From: Deltaproteobacteria bacterium
GTDB taxonomy: Bacteria; Myxococcota_A; UBA9160; UBA4427
Reading direction: 5' to 3'
Assembly (NCBI GenBank): GCA_002691205.1
Contig: NZHD01000020.1
Span: forward strand, 1-64,000
Length of the DNA: 64,000 nt
In this document: positions 19,548 through 28,452 of the stretch, one piece after another
How the letters are laid out: every line of letters begins with the position of its first letter
Numbering within the stretch: the stretch's first letter is position 1
Translations under genes and position numbers: made by a program
The notes under the pieces: generated by a model
What the model saw: the letters and a program-made list of their open reading frames with translations, nothing else
The model's database searches: none
Told to the model about the DNA's origin: nothing

Positions 19548-20255
19548 ATGCTTCCTCCTGAACTCAGGCGCGATGAAAAAAACAGCATGCGTGCTTCACC
19601 CCAATTTTGGCAGGGGCTTTGGCGTCGCTGGCGCGGAAAAGCTCCACAGGAAAAAATCTTCATCATTGGTTTCCACAAGACAGGCACGTCGAGCTACGGC
19701 CGCGCCTTGCAACGTTTGGGCTGTCGCGTTGCCAGTCGGTTGAGGGAAGGGCAAGACTATCAACCCGCCGAAGATGGTGCCTTGCCGACTTTTTTGGCCC
19801 AACGAGCAGAGTCTGTGCTGGAAGAATTTGACGCCTTTCAAGACACGCCTTGGTTTCTTATGTACGAAGAGATTTTCGAGCGCTACCCCGATTCAAGGTT
19901 CATACTCACCCTACGCGATGAGAAGGCGTGGCTCAAAAGCGTTCAGCGACACTTCGCAAAAAAGTTTTTCCCCTACCATGAGGCGATCTACGGCTCATTA
20001 GATAGTTTTGAGAACGCAGAGAGCTACCTGCGCTGCTATCGCGCACACAACGAGGCCGTGCGCACTTTCTTTAAAGGGCGCGGCCACCTTCTGGAAGTTG
20101 ATCTAAAAGAGAGCGACTGGAAAACTTTGGCGAATTTTCTCAAAGTCCCCTGCCCGTCCGGCGACTTTCCCCACGCCAATCAAGGAGACGATCGAGGACT
20201 CTGGGTCAGTAAACTACGTGATCAGTTAAAGCAACTCTATTACGGTCGTGGCTAA
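19548..20255 (+). CDS. Sulfotransferase family protein
   Basis: KIFIIGFHKTGTSSYGRALQRLGCRV (5'-PSB-like PAPS loop); SRFILTLRDEKAWLKSVQRHF; start 19548 or 19587. Confidence 0.83.
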   Translation: MLPPELRRDEKNSMRASPQFWQGLWRRWRGKAPQEKIFIIGFHKTGTSSYGRALQRLGCRVASRLREGQDYQPAEDGALPTFLAQRAESVLEEFDAFQDTPWFLMYEEIFERYPDSRFILTLRDEKAWLKSVQRHFAKKFFPYHEAIYGSLDSFENAESYLRCYRAHNEAVRTFFKGRGHLLEVDLKESDWKTLANFLKVPCPSGDFPHANQGDDRGLWVSKLRDQLKQLYYGRG

Positions 20256-20286
20256 ACCCAAGCTGCTCAACCCACAAAGCAGAGAT

Positions 20287-22236
20287 CTACTCGATGTACC
20301 CGAGAGCCCGAAGGGCCTCTTCCGTTTCGATGGGGAAGTCGCCCTGCCTACTTTCCCGACTACTCCCTTCGTAAAAGCTAGCGTCGATCCATTCCCATAA
20401 GGCTCCCTGCAGTTCCGCTACAACTTCAGGGTTTTCATCCGCAACATTACGTTCCTCGAGCGGGTCTACTGAGAGATCGTAGAGCTCAAGCAAAACGATA
20501 CGATAGTGATAGGGATTGAAATATTCCTCTGGCACCCACAAACGCCCGAGCCCTTCCACGATGGCGTCGAGACCGACAGAAAGACGGTAAAAATCTGTCA
20601 GCAGCTTATACCGATCCGTCCGAATCGCCTTGGTCCTGTAGCCCGAACGGCCTGTGCCGATTGAGAACTGATACGCACGAGATGGACTGGGCTGCTCGCC
20701 GAGAATCAACGGAGCAAGATCCTGCCCTTGGGCCACTGGATTCTGAGGCAGGCCAAGCAGCGAAAGGACCGTCGGATGAATGTCCACAAGACTCACCGCA
20801 CTCTCTATCCTCTTGCCATTCGGGAGATCTGGATGAATCAAAACAAGCGGCACATGAATCGTGTGGTCATATGGATTGCGATGACCAAAGTAGACTCCAC
20901 GATGCTCACCTTGCAGGGATTCTCCGTGGTCAGCCGTAATGATGACCAGCGTATTGCGCCAGAGATCGAGGGCCGTCATCTGGTCAAAGAGTTGCCCCAG
21001 TTTGTCGTCCAGGTATCGAATCTCGGCATCATACTGAGAAATATAGAAGTCAAGTTCATTGTTGTTATAGAACGGATGACTACTCTGGATAGGCTCGTAC
21101 ATGTCGTTTTCCGGAGCCAGAGCGCCACGGTGCTCATCGGCCAAATCGTCTTTAGAGTAAATTTCCCTATAGGCAGGAGGAACGATGTAGGGTTTGTGAG
21201 GATCCATATAGTGGAGCCAAACAAAGAATCGATCATCCTTGATCTCGCTTAGGAGTGGCAGAGCCACCTCATTGAGAAGGCGGGCCTCTTCAGGGTCAAC
21301 TCGGTAAACCGCCTCTTTTCCTTTGATTTCGAGGGGCAAATATTCTTCAAACCCCTGGTGTAGATTAAAAGCCTTCCCCAATCCCGGGTTCCCGGTGGCC
21401 CCAGCGGTTCGATAGCCCTTACTCTGAAGCAACTCAGTCAGTGTGATGTTTGAATCGTCCAACATTCCGCGATTTTCCATCAAGCGGTGCGTCGGTGGAT
21501 AAGTTCCAGTCAGGATGGTTGCCAACGAAGGAGCTGTGGAAACTTTTTGAGAGATCGCATGATCAAAAACAATTCCCATTTCACTCAACTTAGTCAGCTG
21601 GGGCGCCGTATCTCGATCGTATCCGTAAACTGGAATGTGATCTGCGCGCAACGTATCGATGGTAATCAGCATGACATTCGTCGTCTCTCGGCTGAGGGGT
21701 GTCTCCAACAAAGTAACGGTCTCGTCTCGAAGACTTGAGACACCCGGATAGTCAGTCGCCCTCGTCGCGTGCAAGACCCACGCAGAGACGGCCATCAGCA
21801 AGACCAACGGAAAACCGATGGGAAGAGCGGCCACTCTCAAATAGGTGATGCCGTACGTCGTCAAAGCCGAACCTGCCGAGACGATCAGAGCGCCCACCCC
21901 AACCGCCACAAGCTCCAGCGGTCGGTCGACCCGACCCAGAACCGCCAGACCTCCCACAACGAACGCAACGAATGTGACGAAGCCGACTCCCAATGCCGTC
22001 GCCCATCTCCGCCTTTCTCGACTGAAGAAAAAAGCCGTCACACTCCCAGCTAAAGCAAAGCAGCCACCGATTACACTCAAGAACAGAGAGGCGGAAAACA
22101 AATAAAAACGTGTCGAGTCCGGCATGGGCAGGTGATCATAAAAGACGACTAAAATCCCGGTAAGAACCACTGAAACCATCAGCCCACACAAGAAGCCTGC
22201 GGTGGACGAGCTCAACTTTCCTGACTCCTCAGACAT
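20287..22236 (-). CDS. Alkaline phosphatase/sulfatase-fold membrane protein
   Basis: Several N-terminal TM helices, then TNVMLITIDTLRADHIPVYGYDRDTAPQLTKLSEMGIVFDHA...STAPSLATILTGTYPPTH...IITADHGESL. Confidence 0.87.
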   Translation of the reverse strand: MSEESGKLSSSTAGFLCGLMVSVVLTGILVVFYDHLPMPDSTRFYLFSASLFLSVIGGCFALAGSVTAFFFSRERRRWATALGVGFVTFVAFVVGGLAVLGRVDRPLELVAVGVGALIVSAGSALTTYGITYLRVAALPIGFPLVLLMAVSAWVLHATRATDYPGVSSLRDETVTLLETPLSRETTNVMLITIDTLRADHIPVYGYDRDTAPQLTKLSEMGIVFDHAISQKVSTAPSLATILTGTYPPTHRLMENRGMLDDSNITLTELLQSKGYRTAGATGNPGLGKAFNLHQGFEEYLPLEIKGKEAVYRVDPEEARLLNEVALPLLSEIKDDRFFVWLHYMDPHKPYIVPPAYREIYSKDDLADEHRGALAPENDMYEPIQSSHPFYNNNELDFYISQYDAEIRYLDDKLGQLFDQMTALDLWRNTLVIITADHGESLQGEHRGVYFGHRNPYDHTIHVPLVLIHPDLPNGKRIESAVSLVDIHPTVLSLLGLPQNPVAQGQDLAPLILGEQPSPSRAYQFSIGTGRSGYRTKAIRTDRYKLLTDFYRLSVGLDAIVEGLGRLWVPEEYFNPYHYRIVLLELYDLSVDPLEERNVADENPEVVAELQGALWEWIDASFYEGSSRESRQGDFPIETEEALRALGYIE

Positions 22237-22505
22237 GATTCCCTCTTGTTTTTAGCTTTTCGTTCACCCTTATCCATTTAGATTCCCAGCCTAGGGAGCC
22301 GACCAAGTCTAGTGCAAATCAGGGATTAGAACGATTGAGCCCACCATTTCCAAAAAACCCAGCAAAGGATGCGCCTGGCACGTGGCGCCGGAAGGTCCAC
22401 AGGGGCTCGACTGAACAGAGGACGAGTCGCGATTTCAACCGCTTATTTTACACCCTTGGCCATGTCGGGTAGGATTCGGCATGGAGCGTTTTCTCGAGTG
22501 GTACA

Positions 22506-23261
22506 GTGACTGTCACGACGCCTAAAGGTTCGCCAGAGAATTCCGGCAAGGGCCCAGTGGACTCTCCTTACACGTATCGAGAAGTCCATGGCCTTCGCTC
22601 GCGCCTATCGGACCTCAAATTTGCCGCGGCCTACTGGGTCTGGCAAAGAATGATTCACAGATATGCCCAAGACGCTCGGTCAAATCTATCCATCCTAGAG
22701 GTCGGTTGCGGTGCGGGGAACTTCGTGAAGTGCCTCAAGGGCTGGTATCCAAATGCTCGACTCTCCGCCATCGATCTCGATGAAGCCGTGGTCGCCCCAT
22801 GTGCGCTTCGACATCCCGACGTTTGCTTTGCCCGAACAAGCTCTGAGCAACTCCCTTTTGCTTCTAATAGCTTTGACGTGATCTCCGCTCTTCAAGTCAT
22901 CGAGCACTTTCCCTGCCCAGAGGACTTTCTTGCTGAGGCCCATCGTGTCCTTCGACATGAAGGGGTCCTGCTGCTGGCCACCCCCAACACTGAAGGGCTT
23001 GCGGCGCGCCGACTCGGAGAGGCATGGCCAGGCATCCGCCCCGATCATATCTCTCTACGAACGCCTAACCAGTGGCGTTCGGCGATCACAGAGGCGGGCT
23101 TCGAGTCCCTTTCCGAGGGAACCACTCTCTTCGCAGGTTTCAAATGGCTGGGGAGGCCTCCCCTATCTCTGCCATTCCAACTTCTGCAGTCGATCTTTGG
23201 TTGGTTCCCATGGCCATGGGGCGAAAGCTTCATGATGGTCGCTCGACGAACGAGCCCCTGA
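22506..23261 (+). CDS. SAM-dependent class I methyltransferase
   Basis: GTG start; ILEVGCGAGNFVKCLKGWYPNARLSAIDLDEAVV; FDVISALQVIEHFPCPEDFLAEAHRVLRHEGVLLLATPN. Confidence 0.87.
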   Translation: MTVTTPKGSPENSGKGPVDSPYTYREVHGLRSRLSDLKFAAAYWVWQRMIHRYAQDARSNLSILEVGCGAGNFVKCLKGWYPNARLSAIDLDEAVVAPCALRHPDVCFARTSSEQLPFASNSFDVISALQVIEHFPCPEDFLAEAHRVLRHEGVLLLATPNTEGLAARRLGEAWPGIRPDHISLRTPNQWRSAITEAGFESLSEGTTLFAGFKWLGRPPLSLPFQLLQSIFGWFPWPWGESFMMVARRTSP

Positions 23262-23285
23262 ATGCTCAAACCATCCCAGCCGACC

Positions 23286-24521
23286 ATGCGAATTCTTCAA
23301 GTCACACCCTATTACGAACCTGACTTTCAAAAAGGCGGCATCGTTCGATCCACAAGCATCCTTTGCCGCGAGTTGGTCCGACAGGGACACCAAGTCACTG
23401 TGTGGACCACGCAAGCACCCGAAGGGCAGAATGATTCGCCTCTCCATCAATCGATTGATATGGGCGGAGTCGAAGTCATTTATCATCGCAACCTCGCGGG
23501 CGGCTTCTGGTTTGACGAACACATGGTTCGATCCGTTGTGCACATTGAACGCTACGACCTCGTGCATGTCGCGGCCTTCTGGCAGGCCTTTGGCTGGCCG
23601 GCCCTCTATGCGGCACACCGTAAAGGCATTCCAACCGTCATTTCCCCACGTGGGAGCTTGGTGATGGTTCACAATCAGGCCCGAGAAGCCTGGAAGCATC
23701 GCGCCATGTACTGGCTACACAATCACCGCGCTCTTAATCGAGCCAGCGCAATTCACTTCACTGCGGCGATTGAACGTCAAGATGCCGTCGATCTCGGCCT
23801 TCGATCCCCCATGTTTCGAGTCGCCAACGCCTTAGCGAATGAAGACTTTCGAGCACTCCCAGATCGAGAAAGTTGGCGACAACGCTTAGGCGTCAAAGAG
23901 GATCAACCGCTCATTCTCTTCCTCGGAAGACTCGACCGGCGAAAGGCTTTGGATGTCCTCATTGAGGCTTTTCACCAATCTCAGGTGGGAAAAGATCGAG
24001 CGCAACTGTTGCTCGCAGGACCGGATGACGGCGTCGAGGCGGCGCTCAGGGATCAGGTGAGTGCCCTTGGACTGGCGTCAAGGGTTCGTTTTCTCGGCCT
24101 CGTCGATGCGGAGGTTCGCGCCGGCTTATTTTCGGCTTCGGACCTTTGCACACTGACTTCTCACGCTGAAAACTTCGGAAATGCGGCGGGCGAAGCCATG
24201 TCGGCTGGACTCCCCGTCATCGTCTCACAGACCTGCGGAATCGCTGAGCACATCGAGGAATATCAAGCAGGGCGAGTTGTGCCGGTGGAATCAACGGCCA
24301 TTGCCCGTGCCCTCGATGAACTTCTTAAGGCGCCTCATGAGCTGTCCCAGATGGGCAATCGAGCTCGCCAATTAGTCGAAGAGAAATATGGCGCCCACGC
24401 GGTAGCGACCAACATGGCCAAGGCATATCAGGACGTCCTCACGGGAAATCGCTCTCCAGAATGCGATTGGCTCGAGTTCAAAGAACACAAAAGACCGACG
24501 ACAAGAGCACCCTCAAGATAG
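23286..24521 (+). CDS. Glycosyltransferase family 4 protein
   Basis: MRILQVTPYYEPDFQKGGIVRSTSILCRELVRQGHQVTVWT; ILFLGRLDRRKALDVLIEAF; NFGNAAGEAMSAGLPVIVS. Confidence 0.9.
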   Translation: MRILQVTPYYEPDFQKGGIVRSTSILCRELVRQGHQVTVWTTQAPEGQNDSPLHQSIDMGGVEVIYHRNLAGGFWFDEHMVRSVVHIERYDLVHVAAFWQAFGWPALYAAHRKGIPTVISPRGSLVMVHNQAREAWKHRAMYWLHNHRALNRASAIHFTAAIERQDAVDLGLRSPMFRVANALANEDFRALPDRESWRQRLGVKEDQPLILFLGRLDRRKALDVLIEAFHQSQVGKDRAQLLLAGPDDGVEAALRDQVSALGLASRVRFLGLVDAEVRAGLFSASDLCTLTSHAENFGNAAGEAMSAGLPVIVSQTCGIAEHIEEYQAGRVVPVESTAIARALDELLKAPHELSQMGNRARQLVEEKYGAHAVATNMAKAYQDVLTGNRSPECDWLEFKEHKRPTTRAPSR

Positions 24522-24546
24522 ACACAAGCGGAGCCGAACAAGAGCC

Positions 24547-25578
24547 TTAAGGGCCGGGCTCCCCATCGGCTCCATCGGCACTCAGCGCACCTCCACAACT
24601 TGAACCAGAACCCGCGGTGCAACCAAAGCAGTGAGGGCCCACCCCCACCCTGTTCCCCTCAAGCTCGCCGAGGTCATCAATCTGCCAGATATTTTGAACC
24701 GATCCTGGGATTGAAATTTCACAGGCCTGATTAAAATCGCAGTCGAAGAAATATCCTTGATGATCAACACTCAAGAGACTCCGACACATGAGATCCGGAA
24801 GAGTCTCGGGATTGAAATGAGCGATCAGCAAAGACATATACTCATCGTATGCGCCTTCCCGCTGAAGCGAATGTGCAAAACGTTTGATGGGCATATTGGT
24901 CAGGGTCAGAAGCCGATCAAAAACGATGCCGTGCTCCGCACCCAGCCGCTCCCGAAACTCCGCCTCCAGAACGCTCTGATTGCCAGGAAGAAAAGCGCCA
25001 CCCGGGTTATAGACTAAGTGCAGAGCGTGCTCATCATTCCCCTGCCCGTAGCCCAACGTATTGAGGAGTTGCAATGCCTTGATACTTCGATCAAAGACAT
25101 TTCGGCCGCGCTGGTTTTCGACATTTTCGGGTGTGTAACAAGGAAGCGACGCGACCACCTCGACCCCATGATCGGCTAAGAACTGAGCTGTATCGTCTTG
25201 CCCCGACTCAAAAAGCACGGTGAGATTGCAACGATCAATCACTCGACGTCCAAGCTTGCGAGCTCCTCGAACCAGGTCGCGGAACCCTTCATGGAGCTCC
25301 GGGGCCCCTCCCGTCAAGTCCAAAACCTCGACGGCCGGATTCAGTGCAAGCAACTCCAGCACTCGGACACACCCCGCTTCCGAAAGACGCTCTGTACGTA
25401 AGGGCCCCGACTCTACATGGCAGTGATGGCAGGCCAAGTTGCAGCGCTTCCCAATATTCACCTGAAGGGTCTTGATCGAGCCTCGTCTGAGGTGAGCCAA
25501 AGGCGAATTCGCCAAATGAGTACTTGGGCGATCCTCAGCCCTAAAAGAGGCAAGCGAGCCTGAGTTTCCTTGAGCCAT
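24547..25578 (-). CDS. arsS: ArsS-like radical SAM/Cys-rich domain protein (arsenosugar biosynthesis family)
   Basis: TLQVNIGKRCNLACHHCHVESGP (CxxxCxxC), GHHVEVLDLTGGAPELH-like region, C-terminal HCFGCTAGSGSSCGGAL Cys-rich tail. Confidence 0.85.
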   Translation of the reverse strand: MAQGNSGSLASFRAEDRPSTHLANSPLAHLRRGSIKTLQVNIGKRCNLACHHCHVESGPLRTERLSEAGCVRVLELLALNPAVEVLDLTGGAPELHEGFRDLVRGARKLGRRVIDRCNLTVLFESGQDDTAQFLADHGVEVVASLPCYTPENVENQRGRNVFDRSIKALQLLNTLGYGQGNDEHALHLVYNPGGAFLPGNQSVLEAEFRERLGAEHGIVFDRLLTLTNMPIKRFAHSLQREGAYDEYMSLLIAHFNPETLPDLMCRSLLSVDHQGYFFDCDFNQACEISIPGSVQNIWQIDDLGELEGNRVGVGPHCFGCTAGSGSSCGGALSADGADGEPGP

Positions 25579-25739
25579 CCCACAGCATCCCTCATTTTGC
25601 GACGACCCGAAACCCGCCTTTCCACGCCCTCCTCCTGAATTTATGTCTTGAGACGCGCCCGGGGAAAAGCAGACCCTTCCAATGCCTCAACCCGAATGGC
25701 CCGCCACCCAAGAGGGGAAGCACGGACGATCAGAGATAC

Positions 25740-25784
25740 AAAAAAACGGTCTGACCTGGACAGTGAAGTGTCCGGCCAGACCGT
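25740..25784 (-). terminator. Rho-independent terminator downstream of PEP-CTERM gene
   Basis: On minus strand ACGGTCTGGCCGGACACTTCACTGTCCAGGTCAGACCGT followed by TTTTTT; long near-perfect stem. Confidence 0.85.
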
Positions 25785-25837
25785 TCGGACTCGCGCCCAG
25801 ATGGTCTTCGTTTTCAGAACTTCTGGTCCTTCAGGTT

Positions 25838-26494
25838 CTACTCGCGACGCCGCCGACTCGCCAGACCGACGAGACCGAGACCGAGCAGGAGCGCTGTCGA
25901 GGGCTCGGGAATGGGCGCCACTTCCATACGCACATTGTCCCACATCACCTGAAGGCCAGCGCTGCCCACCAGCGCGATGCCGAGGTTATATCCCTCAAAT
26001 GGGTCGCCGCTGGCCAGCGCCGTATAGGTCACCGACAGGTCGGGGGAGTAGTTGGCGGAAGAGCCGCCTGGGCCGCAACACGGACCTTCAGGGGCTGCCA
26101 CGTCAATCATTGCAGCTGTCCCGTTCGCATTAGTGAGCGGTGTCGCCAAGCCGCTGCCAGGGCTATAAATGTAGAACGAACCTTCTCCGCCGGTAAAAGT
26201 GTGATATTGCCCTAAGTCCACAGTAAGCGTGTAGGCATTCCCACTGGATATCGTGCTCGAGAGTAGTTGGTACAGAATGCCATCTGGACCGTTGGTGTAA
26301 CCGCTCCAGACACCCTCTGACATCGAGCCTGTGATAAACCCAGACGTCCCAACCTTTGACCATCCCTGCCCGTTGTTCTCGAAGCCGGGGTCTGTAATTG
26401 CGATTGACGTCGCACCGGCGGCAGAACTCAGAGCGGTCATGAAGAAACTGAAAGAAACCAGAAGAGAGAGCAAGAGCAATAGCAAACGGTGCAT
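25838..26494 (-). CDS. PEP-CTERM sorting domain protein
   Basis: Signal peptide MHRLLLLLLSLLVSFSFFMTALSSAAGA; C-terminal IPEPSTALLLGLGLVGLASRRRRE. Confidence 0.85.
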   Translation of the reverse strand: MHRLLLLLLSLLVSFSFFMTALSSAAGATSIAITDPGFENNGQGWSKVGTSGFITGSMSEGVWSGYTNGPDGILYQLLSSTISSGNAYTLTVDLGQYHTFTGGEGSFYIYSPGSGLATPLTNANGTAAMIDVAAPEGPCCGPGGSSANYSPDLSVTYTALASGDPFEGYNLGIALVGSAGLQVMWDNVRMEVAPIPEPSTALLLGLGLVGLASRRRRE

Positions 26495-26901
26495 GAAAAT
26501 TTCCTTCCCAAGAAATATAAAACGATGAATGGCTTATCGCTGACTGCCAAAGTCGTCTCTTTTTATACACCTTATTGAGTGCTAAATGACGAAATTAAAT
26601 TCCGATATGAAAAAAAATGGGGCCGAGCATAAAGGATCTCAATAAGGCCATAAATGGCACACTTCATTGATCCGATACTCAGGGGCTACATCCTGGGCTC
26701 ACATAAACAAAAATGATTGGACACACCTCTCCCAGCAGCTCCAGGCGTTACGTCAAGCTTGCGGCTTCTACGCAGCGGCAGCTCTCCGACCCGTGGACGG
26801 CTGACCGTCCCCGTTGTCCCTGGAGTGTCCCCAATGCCTTCAGCTCGTTTTCAGAAGAGTCGGTAACTGGCTGAAAATGTTTTCGAAAGTGTGATTCGGA
26901 G

Positions 26902-26977
26902 TGGAGCGCGAGACCGGGTTCGAACCGGCGACCCTTAGCTTGGGAAGCTAATGCTCTACCAACTGAGCTACTCGCGC
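26902..26977 (-). tRNA. tRNA-Gly (anticodon CCC), CCA encoded
   Basis: Minus strand GCGCGAG TA GCTC AGTTGGTA GAGC A TTAGC TTCCCAA GCTAA GGGTC GCCGG TTCGAAC CCGGT CTCGCGC T CCA; full cloverleaf. Confidence 0.95.
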
Positions 26978-27063
26978 GACAGATCAGAAACTAGCGCGAA
27001 GCACAGGAAACGGACAGTGCTGGGAGCGGATAGAAAGGCTGGGCTCGGTCTCCAAGACTGGGC

Positions 27064-28407
27064 TCAGTCGTCGAGCAAGTCCAGAAAAGCATCTTCGGCC
27101 TCGATAGGCATGGTTGCAGGGCTGGAAAGCCCTGCCCGCCCTCGTGCTTTTTGAGTCACAAAATCCTCAGAAGAAAAAGATTGAGTCGCTGCCAAATCGT
27201 CCGCCTCAAGCTCTTGTGGCGACGCAAGGTCTAACTCATCCGAAGCCGAATCGGGCAACCACTCCACTTCCAAATCCATGGTCACGTCATGATCGGATTC
27301 CAAATGTGCAGGGGACAGATCGTGCGCCAAAGGCGATTCCAGAATCCCCTCATCGAGAGACCAGACTTCTTCTTCCGGCGCCCCTAGGACCACGAGATCT
27401 TCATTGGAAACCACCGACGGAGTCGAGGGACTGTCTATCGATTTCACCTCTAAGTCAGCCATAAACGGAACCTGCCCCTCAACCAAACCAAGCTTCGCGA
27501 TTGGATGTGCAGCGTCTCGTGCTGCGTCCGAGGAGGGAGATGATGATTCAAGAGCTTTTGGGCCCAACTCGGGCAAAGGGTCGCCCTTTTGAGCTCGAGG
27601 AATCAAACCCAAATCACCTGCGGCCCGCTCCACATCCTCCGAACCAACCTGAGACGCGCCCCTCAAGTAGGCCTCAAACATTGCATTATCGACCAAGTTA
27701 TTAATTACCCTGGGGCGCCCATCGCTCGTCTTCGCCAGAATGTGCACCACGGAATCAGACAATAGATCTCTCGGACCAGCGACCACGGAAAGTCGATGAT
27801 TCAGGTACCCCTTGACTGCGTCCAAGTCGAGATTTTTAAGACAAATACGAACATCGACGCGCTCCGCCAAACCAGGATCTTGGCCCACACACGTATCGAT
27901 CTCGGAAGACCCGACCAAAACGATAGATAGCAAGCCCCGACCCTCGTGCTCCATGTTCAAAAGGCCACCGATTTCAGACATCACTTCGGTGCCGAGCACT
28001 TCCGCGTCATCAATCATCAGCACGAGACTGCGACCTTCTTCCCGAATACGAATTAACTCTAAATAGATCGCGGTCAGAACTTCGGCACGTCCCTCTTCCA
28101 ACGTCTCGGCACCCAAATCCCGAGCCAACCGACTCAAAACCGTCTGAGAATTGGCGGTTCCTCGAAGCATCACCATCAATACGGCTTCGAATTTATCTTC
28201 GTCGAGACTTTCAAAAATTCGACGAACCAAAAGACTCTTGCCCACACCGTGCTCACCCATCAAGAGAGTCAGCCCCTTGCCCTGGTCAACGCTTCGCTTC
28301 AGTCGAACATAAGCATCGGCGTGGAACTGGCTCTCATAGAAAAAAGACAAATCCGAATCGTTTCTGAAGGGGTCCATCGGCAGTTTAAAATGTTCAAGAT
28401 GTTCCAC
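27064..28407 (-). CDS. ExeA/MshM-like AAA ATPase with C-terminal extension
   Basis: MEHLEHFKLPMDPFRNDSDLSFFYESQFHADAYVRLK; GEHGVGKSLLVRRIF Walker A; LVLMIDDAEVL Walker B. Confidence 0.82.
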   Translation of the reverse strand: MEHLEHFKLPMDPFRNDSDLSFFYESQFHADAYVRLKRSVDQGKGLTLLMGEHGVGKSLLVRRIFESLDEDKFEAVLMVMLRGTANSQTVLSRLARDLGAETLEEGRAEVLTAIYLELIRIREEGRSLVLMIDDAEVLGTEVMSEIGGLLNMEHEGRGLLSIVLVGSSEIDTCVGQDPGLAERVDVRICLKNLDLDAVKGYLNHRLSVVAGPRDLLSDSVVHILAKTSDGRPRVINNLVDNAMFEAYLRGASQVGSEDVERAAGDLGLIPRAQKGDPLPELGPKALESSSPSSDAARDAAHPIAKLGLVEGQVPFMADLEVKSIDSPSTPSVVSNEDLVVLGAPEEEVWSLDEGILESPLAHDLSPAHLESDHDVTMDLEVEWLPDSASDELDLASPQELEADDLAATQSFSSEDFVTQKARGRAGLSSPATMPIEAEDAFLDLLDD

Positions 28408-28452
28408 GGGTTCATCCTTATCCGATTAATGTGAGTGTTTTGATAAGTCGAG

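Noticed and set aside
26580-26900. Possible small RNA or mobile-element remnant between PEP-CTERM gene and tRNA-Gly
   Set aside because: No terminal inverted repeats, integrase or att-like repeat of the tRNA 3' end that I could identify.
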